20,779 nucleotides of DNA from the NCBI GenBank assembly GCA_034189725.1, contig JAXHUK010000128.1:1-20779 (forward strand), read 5' to 3'. Positions 14,817 through 20,779 of the stretch are shown in pieces; within the stretch, counting starts at the first letter, position 1, and each line of letters starts with the position of its first letter. This stretch comes from JAXHUK01 sp034189725 (GTDB lineage Bacteria > Chloroflexota > Dehalococcoidia > SZUA-161). The notes beneath the pieces were generated by a model. That model saw only the letters and a program-made list of their open reading frames with translations. It ran no database searches and was not told the DNA's origin. The position numbers and the translations under genes are program-made.

Positions 14817-15070
14817 CTTACTAACCAGAGATTCTTCGCGGAGCCTGTGCTGAGGAACGAAGTAGCTCAGAATGACATAGGCCTACGTGGCGGGTAGCCT
14901 GGAGCATCCGCTCCAGCGTTATCGGAGACTCGCACGCTCTGGACTCCTGCGGAAGCAGGAGTGGCTTTATTCTGTCATTCCCGCTTTCGCGTGAATCCAG
15001 TGCGTTCAATCGACACGAGGTGTTGTCGAAAAAATCTGGTAGGGGCACGGCGCGCCGTGCCCCTACGCAT
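14817..15070. repeat. Patch of REP-like palindromic repeats
   Basis: Non-coding. It holds the hairpin CTGGAGC-ATCC-GCTCCAG (14899-14916), the hairpin ACTCCTGC-GGAA-GCAGGAGT (14943-14962) and a perfect 28-bp palindrome (15039-15066). In between lie segments like AGCTCAGAATGACAT (14868) and CTGTCATTCCCGCTTTCGCG (about 14973), of the kind seen in dispersed intergenic repeats of many genomes. The bases CTCAGAATGA recur in reverse at about 18409. Confidence 0.65.
15039..15066. repeat. Perfect 28-bp palindrome
   Basis: GTAGGGGCACGGCG at 15039-15052 is followed by its exact reverse complement to 15066, with no loop. It lies 37 bases beyond the fmdB-like stop, so it could end that transcript, and it resembles mobile REP/MITE palindromes. 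Confidence 0.85.
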
Positions 15071-15103
15071 GACATCATATAATTTTCGTGGCAAAAACTG
15101 GGC

Positions 15104-15334
15104 TTAGTGACAGGAGGAGCAATTGGAAGCGGAGCACGTGCCGCAGGAACTGCCTCCACCCACAGGAGCAGAATCCCCACTGGAACTCTTGGAAAAGGCG
15201 GCGAAGGAAGATAGCACTTTATTGGCTCCGTTATTGCAGCGGGGACAGGATGCCCCTTCGTTTACCTGGCTCATGGGGCGCAACAACTCGAACCTGAGAT
15301 CACATTTGGAACACTGGTACTCATAAACAGGCAT
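15104..15334 (-). CDS. FmdB-family zinc-ribbon protein
   Basis: 76 aa. MPVYEYQCSKC...ELLRPMSQ...CPRC is the FmdB/CxxC_CxxC_SSSS signature, with zinc ligands Cys8, Cys11, Cys30 and Cys33. A Ser/Gly-rich linker leads to a second Cys-rich tail (CGTCSASNCSSCH), as in many family members. The family was named for a putative regulator of formamidase and amidase genes; its biochemical role is unsettled. GAGGT provides the ribosome-binding site, and it has its own promoter. Confidence 0.92.
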   Translation of the reverse strand: MPVYEYQCSKCDLRFELLRPMSQVNEGASCPRCNNGANKVLSSFAAFSKSSSGDSAPVGGGSSCGTCSASNCSSCH

Positions 15335-15352
15335 GACATAACCTCTAGTTAA

Positions 15353-15382
15353 ATTCTAACACCCGGTTTGATAGAGAGTCAA
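15353..15382 (-). promoter_or_regulatory. sigma70 promoter of the fmdB-like gene
   Basis: Minus strand: TTGACT (15377-15382), 18-base spacer, TAGAAT (15353-15358). Confidence 0.65.
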
Positions 15383-15402
15383 TTATAAAATCGCATCAAT
15401 TA

Positions 15403-15431
15403 TTGATTTATCCTACAAGCATAGCTATACT
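15403..15431 (+). promoter_or_regulatory. sigma70 promoter of the EF-Tu-like small gene
   Basis: Plus strand: TTGATT (15403-15408), 17-base spacer, TATACT (15426-15431). Divergent from the fmdB-like promoter. Confidence 0.65.
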
Positions 15432-15466
15432 ATCGAATACAATAGACAAAACAGGAGGGTTAGGAA

Positions 15467-15718
15467 ATGCCTGAAGAAGAAATTGGCAAAGTAAGCTCTT
15501 TTTTCGCCCGACCTGTGGTGGCAGGCATCGATCTGACCTCAACGCTCAAGGTAGGAGACAGAATTCACATCAAAGGACATACCACCGACCTTGAGCTTAC
15601 AGTCGCGTCGATGCAAATCGACAACGTGGATGTGAATGAGGCTAAGGCTGGAGACTCAGTAGGAATCAAACTACCTGACCGAGCACGATCTGGCGACCAC
15701 GTCTATAAGGTCACCTGA
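15467..15718 (+). CDS. Small EF-Tu domain-2-like protein
   Basis: 83 aa, ATG with an AGGAGGG ribosome-binding site. The whole protein matches a translation-factor beta-barrel: GKVSSFFARPVVAGIDL, LKVGDRIHIKGHTTDLE, VASMQIDNVDVNEAKAGD and VGIKLPDRARSGDHVYKV, like domain 2 of EF-Tu/IF2. There is no GTPase domain, so it cannot be an elongation factor by itself. Stand-alone forms are annotated as 'translation elongation factor-like' in archaea and Chloroflexota; function unknown. Confidence 0.9.
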   Translation: MPEEEIGKVSSFFARPVVAGIDLTSTLKVGDRIHIKGHTTDLELTVASMQIDNVDVNEAKAGDSVGIKLPDRARSGDHVYKVT

Positions 15719-15763
15719 CGTTTCAGCCAATGCAATTCCACGATAGTTGTCCTGTCTTCCTGC

Positions 15764-16237
15764 CTAGGAGGCAGCTATCTCTTTGCCCAGGTTTGCCATC
15801 TCGATCGCATTCAGCGCAGCCTGAGAGCCATAGTTGCCAGCTTTCGTGCCTGCTCGCTCTATAGCTTGCTCCAGGTTATCTGCTGTAATCACGCCCAAAA
15901 CAACCGGTATCCCGGTATCCAGCCCCACACTGGCGATCCCCTTGCTCACCTCGGCAGCTATGTAATCGAAGTGGGGCGTCCCACCACGAATCACCGCACC
16001 CAGGCAAACTACAGCATCGTACCTGCCCGACTCAGCCAGTTTTTTAGCGATCAAAGGTATCTCAAATGAACCGGGCGTCCAGGCTATCTCAACATCTTCC
16101 TCTCTGACACCATGTCGTGAGAGCGTATCCTTCGCCCCATCCAGTAACTTGCTGGTAATAAACTCATTGAAGCGCGATACCACTATACCGAGTCTCAATC
16201 CCTCTCCCAGCAGTTTGCCCTCATAGTGCTTAGCCAC
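15764..16237 (-). CDS. ribH: 6,7-dimethyl-8-ribityllumazine synthase
   Basis: 157 aa from GTG with a strong GGGAGGT ribosome-binding site. Family motifs are SRFNEFITSKLLDGA, TPGSFEIP, CLGAVIRGGTPHFDYIA (catalytic His89) and GVITADNLEQAIERAG. It condenses 5-amino-6-ribitylaminouracil with 3,4-dihydroxybutanone 4-phosphate, the penultimate riboflavin step. It directly follows ribBA (17-base gap). Confidence 0.97.
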   Translation of the reverse strand: MAKHYEGKLLGEGLRLGIVVSRFNEFITSKLLDGAKDTLSRHGVREEDVEIAWTPGSFEIPLIAKKLAESGRYDAVVCLGAVIRGGTPHFDYIAAEVSKGIASVGLDTGIPVVLGVITADNLEQAIERAGTKAGNYGSQAALNAIEMANLGKEIAAS

Positions 16238-16254
16238 GAGTTACCTCCCTTTCT

Positions 16255-17460
16255 TCATTGATCCAATTGCAGGAGATGTCCCATCTTCTTACGTTTAGTC
16301 TCAAGATACTTTACATTCAAAGGGTTGGGTTTAGTAACTATAGGCACCGTCTCTACTACCTGTATCCCATATCCTTCAAGCCCAATAACCTTTTTCGGGT
16401 TATTTGTAAGTAACTTGAGGTTGCGCACCCCAAGGTCCGCCAAAATCTGAGCTCCGATTCCGTAATCACGAATGTCGCTCTCAAAACCCAGCGCCTCATT
16501 TGCCTCCACGGTATCCATTCCCTGGTCCTGAAGAGCATATGCTCGAATTTTATTGTGCAAACCAATGCCTCGACCCTCCTGACGCATGTAGAGAAACACT
16601 CCGCGCCCTTCAGCAGCAATGGCCTCCATGGCGAGATCGATTTGCTCACCGCAGTCACAGCGCAGGCTGTGAAACACATCGCCAGTGAGACATTCACTGT
16701 GAACACGAACCAGCACCGGCTCATCACCATCCAACTGTCCCCTGACCAGAGCGACATGCTCATCGGGATCAATATCACTTTTATACGCGATGGCAAGGAA
16801 GTCTCCGTATCTCGTAGGCAAACTGGCCTCAGCCACTCGATGAACTAACTTCTCATGGAGACGGCGATAGGCGATGATCTGAGCTACACTCACTATTTTG
16901 AATCCGTGCTCCGCCGCCATTTTCTCCAGTTCTGAAAGCCGTGCCATCTCTCCGCTATCGCTCATTACCTCACAGATAACACCTGACGGATAAAGCCCCG
17001 CTATCCTGGCCAAATCCACCACCGCCTCGGTATGGCCTGCACGCACCAAAACACCACCCTCTCGAGCACGCAAGGGAAACATATGTCCTGGACGAGATAT
17101 GTCGCTTGGTTTAGTCTCAGGATTGATAAGAGCCTGTATCGTCGCTGCGCGGTCATACGCTGAGATACCGGTAGTTACATTATGCTTAGCCTCGACTGAC
17201 ACCGTGAATGGGCTGGCAAACCTCGACGTATTATCATGAACCATCATCGGAATCCGTAGCTCATCCAACCTCTCCCCCCGCATGGCTATACATATCAGCC
17301 CCCTACCATATCGCGCCATGAAGTTAATTGCCTCCGGGGTTATCTTTTCCGCAGCAATCGCCAGATCACCTTCATTCTCCCGCCCCTCATCATCAACGAT
17401 GATGAGGAATTTACCCGCCTTTATATCCTCGACTGCTTCCGGTATTGTCGCCAGTACCAT
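16255..17460 (-). CDS. ribBA: Bifunctional 3,4-DHBP synthase / GTP cyclohydrolase II
   Basis: 401 aa, the usual RibBA length. The N-terminal DHBP synthase (about 1-205) carries the acidic loop DDEGRENEGD (23-32) that binds magnesium and ribulose 5-phosphate. The C-terminal GTP cyclohydrolase II (about 208-401) has zinc ligands Cys257, Cys268 and Cys270 (SECLTGDVFHSLRCDCG), then RQEGRGIGL and NNPKK. It feeds both branches of riboflavin synthesis. Good GGGGGGAT ribosome-binding site; 18 bases after ribE. Confidence 0.97.
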   Translation of the reverse strand: MVLATIPEAVEDIKAGKFLIIVDDEGRENEGDLAIAAEKITPEAINFMARYGRGLICIAMRGERLDELRIPMMVHDNTSRFASPFTVSVEAKHNVTTGISAYDRAATIQALINPETKPSDISRPGHMFPLRAREGGVLVRAGHTEAVVDLARIAGLYPSGVICEVMSDSGEMARLSELEKMAAEHGFKIVSVAQIIAYRRLHEKLVHRVAEASLPTRYGDFLAIAYKSDIDPDEHVALVRGQLDGDEPVLVRVHSECLTGDVFHSLRCDCGEQIDLAMEAIAAEGRGVFLYMRQEGRGIGLHNKIRAYALQDQGMDTVEANEALGFESDIRDYGIGAQILADLGVRNLKLLTNNPKKVIGLEGYGIQVVETVPIVTKPNPLNVKYLETKRKKMGHLLQLDQ

Positions 17461-17478
17461 TTCTCTATCCCCCCATAC

Positions 17479-18108
17479 TCAGGTAGCCAGAAACCCATGT
17501 TCTCCCAGAAATTCAATGCTGATGCTGTTCCCGCTTCCCTTGTGTAGTTTTTCCATATATTTGGCCATTATGTCAATTTCCAGATTCACTATACTCCCAG
17601 ACCTCTTGTGCCCCAACGTTGTAGCCTGCTTCGTATACCCAACCAAAGACACAGTGAATGAGGTCGCATCACAACGCACTACTGTGAGGCTCACACCATC
17701 TACGGCGATAAATCCTTTCTCAACTATATACTGCATTATTTCCTTCGGCGCTGCAATCTTCATCAAAGTTGCATCACCCTCAGGCACGAGTGAAATGATC
17801 TTTCCCGTGCCATCCACATGCCCCTGAACAAAATGTCCGCCGAAACGGCCGTCAGCGGCCAGTGCCCGCTCCAGATTCACCGCTTGCCCCGGGATCAATT
17901 CTCCCAGGTTGGTTCGACGCAAGGTTTCAGCCATAACCTCCACTGAGAATGTAGTATCGCCAATAGTAACAATCGTAAGACAAGCCCCATTGACAGCGAT
18001 ACTATCGCCCAACTTACTTCCCTTCAGAACCTCACTGGCCGATATAGTAAGTTTCGCTCCCTGTAGCGACCTAACGCTGCCTGTCTCTTCAACTATCCCG
18101 GTGAACAT
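17479..18108 (-). CDS. ribE: Riboflavin synthase alpha chain
   Basis: 209 aa. Two homologous lumazine-binding domains begin with MFTGIVEETG and, after GGHFVQGHVDG, the second repeat. NGACLT in the first domain and VDGVSLT in the second are the paired barrel motifs. It dismutates two 6,7-dimethyl-8-ribityllumazine to riboflavin plus the pyrimidine precursor. First gene of ribE-ribBA-ribH; TGGAGAG serves as ribosome-binding site. No FMN riboswitch or clear promoter was found upstream. Confidence 0.97.
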   Translation of the reverse strand: MFTGIVEETGSVRSLQGAKLTISASEVLKGSKLGDSIAVNGACLTIVTIGDTTFSVEVMAETLRRTNLGELIPGQAVNLERALAADGRFGGHFVQGHVDGTGKIISLVPEGDATLMKIAAPKEIMQYIVEKGFIAVDGVSLTVVRCDATSFTVSLVGYTKQATTLGHKRSGSIVNLEIDIMAKYMEKLHKGSGNSISIEFLGEHGFLAT

Positions 18109-18450
18109 CTGCGCTCTCCAAAACCTTTGAACAACTCCACCTCAGCCCCTGCCTCTGTCATTCCATCAAGAAAGGGGCTCATTATGAGCGATGTATTGGC
18201 CTTGCCCATCCTGGAACTGCAGTTGAATGCCAGCACCTTCGTCATCTTGTCCTTCTCACATCCTTTACTCTATACATTGGCAATCTTCCCGTGCTCCAGT
18301 GCGCAAAAGAGAGTATTCCACCAGACAATGCTCACCTTTGTACCTTCCCTCTTATCTATGTCTTAAATTGTAGAATGTATGAAGAATTTGCCATTGTTAA
18401 CCCTGAGTTCATTCTGAGGCTCAACCAAGAAGGCTAAAACCCCAAAACCT
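18109..18450. other. Region between ribE and dcd, 342 bases
   Basis: It contains the flavoprotein relic (18126-18245). The rest (18246-18450) has no credible gene, no FMN riboswitch core and no clear promoter. A short segment TTCATTCTGAGG near 18409 resembles the repeat family of 14.87 kb. Confidence 0.6.
18126..18245 (-). pseudogene. Relic of an NAD(P)H-dependent FMN reductase / iron-sulfur flavoprotein gene
   Basis: Read from the ATG at 18245, which still has an AGAAGGA ribosome-binding site, the frame gives MTKVLAFNCSSRMGKANTS, then LIMSPFLDGMTEAGAEVELF. This is the N-terminal beta-strand, P-loop-like FMN-binding turn and first helix of the flavodoxin-like reductases (family form xxxxNGSPRxxGNTS). 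The Gly and Pro of GSPR are changed to Cys and Ser, and homology ends after about 40 residues. The frame then runs a few codons into ribE and stops at 18093. So only the first fifth of the gene remains. Confidence 0.65.
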
Positions 18451-19029
18451 CTAGGCGTTCTTCTTCTCGAAGTCTTTGTAATACCTGCTCGACGTCGGCT
18501 CTGTCTGCCCTTTATATTTGCTCCCCAGCCCCTCCGCGCCATACACGTTCTCCGCCGCTGTGGTAAGCCTCAGGAATGAGAGTTGCCCGATCTTCATTCC
18601 GTAATAGAGGGTTACCGGCAACTTGGCCACATTGGAAAGCTCCAGGGTGAGATGCCCCTGCCACCCGGGATCAACATACCCTGCAGTAGAATGGATCAGT
18701 AGCCCGATCCTCCCCAGCGAGCTCTTGCCCTCAAGACGGCCAACAATGTCATCAGGCAACGTGACTGATTCCAGAGTGCTGCCTAATACAAACTCACCCG
18801 GATTCAATAAAAAGGGATTGGTATCATCAATTTCTACGATTTCATTCAAGTCATCAAGGCTTTGCTTGACGTCTATGTAGAAAGGATGCCGCCAGGTTTT
18901 AAAAACAAGCAGTTTCCGGTCGAGATGGACATCCAGGCTCGCTGGCTGAATGCAACTTGGGTCATACGGTTCAATAATAATCCGCTGGTGGGCAATTTCC
19001 TCCTTAATCGTACGATCACTGAGAACCAT
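18451..19029 (-). CDS. dcd: dCTP deaminase
   Basis: 192 aa from the ATG at 19029 (MVLSDRTIKEEI), which matches the family N-terminus. The open frame extends to a TTG at 19044, which is less likely. Motifs: PASLDVHLDRKLLVF, LNPGEFVLGSTLE, RLEGKSSLGRIGLLIHSTAGYVD (Arg107) and GHLTLELSN, with catalytic Glu130. It deaminates dCTP to dUTP in the pyrimidine dNTP pathway. Whether it is bifunctional (also dUTPase), as in Methanocaldococcus, cannot be told. Its promoter lies at 19075-19103. Confidence 0.95.
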   Translation of the reverse strand: MVLSDRTIKEEIAHQRIIIEPYDPSCIQPASLDVHLDRKLLVFKTWRHPFYIDVKQSLDDLNEIVEIDDTNPFLLNPGEFVLGSTLESVTLPDDIVGRLEGKSSLGRIGLLIHSTAGYVDPGWQGHLTLELSNVAKLPVTLYYGMKIGQLSFLRLTTAAENVYGAEGLGSKYKGQTEPTSSRYYKDFEKKNA

Positions 19030-19074
19030 TTTCAATAATTCCAATCTTCCTGAAATATTTGCTGGAATACGGTC

Positions 19075-19103
19075 ATTCTATCATCTCGCACTTTACCGTG
19101 CAA
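19075..19103 (-). promoter_or_regulatory. sigma70 promoter of dcd
   Basis: Minus strand: TTGCAC (19098-19103), 17-base spacer, TAGAAT (19075-19080). About 40 bases of leader to the dcd start. Confidence 0.6.
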
Positions 19104-19389
19104 CTATAAGGCAACCTTTTGCCGAGTTGTGGAGAAATGAGCTTCAGTTAAATTGTGGCTGGTTGCAATTATCATTAGAGTTAGGCGTATTATAAACGCC
19201 TGGTTGTATTTAAAAGATTGTCGCAGTAAAATAAACGCGCTGTGGCAAAGCTTAAACCATGGATATATTACTTCCGTTCGCAGTGGAAATTGCTCATTAT
19301 CACAGGATGATTATGAATACCTACACGAACAACCAAAGTTTACGAAGTGAGGATTGACCATCCCCCCATAAACCAGGCCAGTTGCTCTC
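19104..19389. other. Non-coding stretch upstream of the IS relic
   Basis: I see no gene here. A short AT-rich stem (AGGCGT 19183-19188 / ACGCCT 19196-19201) is the only structure. TGACCATCCCCCC at 19355 could be a decayed IS3 left end (weak). Confidence 0.5.
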
Positions 19390-19726
19390 TTCAACGGAAA
19401 GGCAAAATACGCAGGGATGCCTGTCAGCGACCTGCGGCAGCTCAAAGCTCTGGAGGCAGAGAATCGTCATTCAACGCAGATTGTTGCCGAGCAGACCCTG
19501 GATAATCTCACTCTCAAGGAGCTACTTTCAAAAACTTCGGACGTCCGGGACAAGGAAACAGGCGGTCATGCACTGGTGACCGGTCTTGGGGACGAGGTAT
19601 CCGTAAATATTAGTAGGCTTGCTGCGGGCGAGCCATGATTATAAGCCTGTAGTACGCCATGATGACGATTTGCGCGAAAGGATACGAGAGTTGGCATACC
19701 AGCGGAAGCGTTTCGGCTGCCCCTGA
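19390..19726 (+). pseudogene. Decayed IS3-family transposase (orfA and orfB pieces)
   Basis: From 19390 one frame reads FNGKAKYAGMPVSDLRQLKA, then LEAEN, IVAEQTLDN and LKELLSK. This is the C-terminal half of IS3 OrfA (family form WKAKYGGM...LRRLK.LE.EN...LDN..LK.LL). In a second frame, after AVMHW and two stops, comes HDYKPVVRHDDD followed by RERIRELAYQRKRFGCP, the N-terminal part of OrfB. The OrfA N-terminus and the catalytic DDE part of OrfB are gone, and stops break the frame. It cannot transpose; it marks an old insertion. Confidence 0.8.
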
Positions 19727-19755
19727 ATTCATTTGGGATTTGTAGTTTTATAGAG

Positions 19756-20676
19756 ATGAAATTTTCGATAGTGTCTGTGCTTGCAACCGTGCCCATGGCA
19801 ATTATCGTCAGCATTGTTCCTGTTGCAGCACAGGCTCAGGGCGAAATAAAGGTATGGCCTACCAGGATTGAACTGACCGTAGAAAAAGGCGAAAAAAACG
19901 AAAGGAGTGTCAACATAGAAAACAAGGGGAATGAATCGATACAAGTGCATATGTATGGGATGGATTTCACCGTTGATAGCAATGGTAGTTATAGGTTTAC
20001 CGAGCCGGGTCATGAGAATTATTCTGCTTCGACGTGGCTTTATGTAGAAGAGACCGATTTTGAACTCCTTCCTCTAGAGCATAGAGAGATTAGGATAGGA
20101 ATTTCCGTCCCTTCAGATGTAGAGCCAGGGGGGCATTATGCAGCCCTTTTTGTTGAGGCTATCCCTTCAACAGAGCAAAGGGGCGTCGCCATCTCTACGA
20201 GGATTCCCTCGCTATTCTACATAACCACATCAGATGCCTCTAATGAAATTATTGTCGCTGATGCCGATATTATCTCTCTCATTCTGCCCAGATACATAGA
20301 AAAAGGACCTGCGGATATTGGAGCTATAGTACGCAATTCGGGCAACGTTCATCTGGACATAGCGGCAAAGGCACATCTCATCGACTCGTGGGGCAGAAGT
20401 AGCGAAGTAGATATGGGGCAAGTGATCGTTTTACCCAACAGTGAGAGGGCAGTGGCATGTGAATGGCGAGAAGCCCCCTTCTTTGGCAGAGTAAGAACAA
20501 GTATTATAATTGGATATTTCAATCAGCAGGAAGAGTTAACTAATAAATCCCACGTGGGGGATTTTTGGATTGTTCCCTGGAAAGCGATTCTGGTAATTGG
20601 AGCTGGTTTATGTTTAATCGGTTTGGCTATCTGGACGCTTTCAAGGAGATACTACCTTAGGATTGAAAGGAAGTAA
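19756..20676 (+). CDS. Secreted, C-terminally anchored DUF916/WxLIP-like protein
   Basis: 306 aa. A signal peptide (about residues 1-27, ending AQA-Q) is followed by an Ig-like beta domain: IKVWPTRIELTVEKGEKNER, then VNIENKGNESIQVHMYGMDF. A second beta domain (about 175-265) contains ADIGAIVRNSGNVHLDIAAK. A single TM segment (about 276-295) and a basic tail (RRYYLRIERK) finish it. This layout resembles DUF916 / WxL-interacting proteins, which sit on the outside of monoderm membranes. The start lies 30 bases past the IS relic and the ribosome-binding site is weak (AGAG). Partner unknown. Confidence 0.72.
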   Translation: MKFSIVSVLATVPMAIIVSIVPVAAQAQGEIKVWPTRIELTVEKGEKNERSVNIENKGNESIQVHMYGMDFTVDSNGSYRFTEPGHENYSASTWLYVEETDFELLPLEHREIRIGISVPSDVEPGGHYAALFVEAIPSTEQRGVAISTRIPSLFYITTSDASNEIIVADADIISLILPRYIEKGPADIGAIVRNSGNVHLDIAAKAHLIDSWGRSSEVDMGQVIVLPNSERAVACEWREAPFFGRVRTSIIIGYFNQQEELTNKSHVGDFWIVPWKAILVIGAGLCLIGLAIWTLSRRYYLRIERK

Positions 20677-20696
20677 ATCCGGAACTAAACCATCAC

Positions 20697-20744
20697 ATTA
20701 CAAGGAAGCTCGTTCATGATATCATGAACGAGCTTCCTTGTAAT
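20697..20744. terminator. Perfect 48-bp palindrome, probable bidirectional terminator
   Basis: ATTACAAGGAAGCTCGTTCA at 20697 begins a 24-base arm that is followed without loop by its exact reverse complement to 20744. It lies 20 bases past the stop of the DUF916-like gene. As RNA it forms a very long hairpin, with an AT-rich tail on the plus strand (ATTATAATC). Insertion-derived origin is also possible. Confidence 0.7.
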
Positions 20745-20779
20745 TATAATCAACGAAATAACCTGGAGTGTCAGGTTCT

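Noticed and set aside
14821..15180. 119-aa minus-strand frame
   Set aside because: It crosses the repeat patch and the end of the fmdB-like gene in another frame; low-complexity repeat translation.
15760..15774. Hairpin CTGCC-TAGGA-GGCAG at the ribH stop
   Set aside because: Only a five-base stem and no T-run; too weak for a terminator.
18109..18450. FMN riboswitch before ribE
   Set aside because: The conserved RFN core segments were not found; the stretch instead encodes the flavoprotein relic.
19153..19350. 65-aa plus-strand frame
   Set aside because: No recognisable motif, no ribosome-binding site, and located in the decayed region before the IS relic.

Overview
Gene families and layout suggest an anaerobic bacterium, most plausibly a Chloroflexota (Dehalococcoidia-like) member. 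The basis is the combination of multiheme c-type cytochromes, a tungsten-type aldehyde:ferredoxin oxidoreductase with its ferredoxin, a TIGR01906/DUF1461 membrane protein, a small EF-Tu domain-2-like protein, an FmdB zinc-ribbon protein and a compact ribE-ribBA-ribH run. This taxonomic reading is inference; there is no rRNA or other marker in the window.

Left half (1-10.5 kb, all minus strand, read right to left): an electron-transfer locus. It begins with a secreted 307-aa multiheme cytochrome (five CxxCH plus one CX3CH), followed by a 909-aa cytochrome (twelve CxxCH plus one CX6CH, then Ig-like and FN3-like domains). Next come a 15-heme lipoprotein built from a two-heme repeat, a membrane-anchored TPR protein, a membrane-anchored FecR-like/NHL beta-propeller protein, a secreted/TM protein with a cytosolic zinc ribbon, and the first 361 codons of a membrane sensor with a c-type heme motif in its extracytoplasmic domain, HAMP and GAF. 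In total 32 canonical heme c motifs and two expanded ones lie in three proteins. Strong sigma70-like promoters precede the 307-aa and the 15-heme genes, and a weaker one precedes the TPR-NHL-zinc-ribbon run. I read this as a candidate extracellular or cell-surface electron conduit with its scaffold and a redox/heme sensor. The assembly as a system is inference.

Middle (10.6-14.0 kb, minus strand): a four-base-overlapping pair encoding a four-cluster ferredoxin and an AOR-family oxidoreductase, which could feed electrons from aldehyde oxidation towards the cytochromes, and mazG. mazG and a plus-strand DUF1461 gene diverge from overlapping promoters.

Right part (14.1-20.8 kb): DUF1461 gene; a repeat-rich non-coding patch with a perfect 28-bp palindrome; fmdB-like zinc-ribbon gene (minus) diverging from an EF-Tu-like small gene (plus); riboflavin genes ribE, ribBA and ribH (minus, no ribD here); a 40-residue relic of an NAD(P)H-FMN reductase/iron-sulfur flavoprotein gene just upstream of ribE; dcd (minus); a decayed IS3-family transposase; a plus-strand secreted, C-terminally anchored DUF916-like protein; and a perfect 48-bp palindrome near the end of the window.
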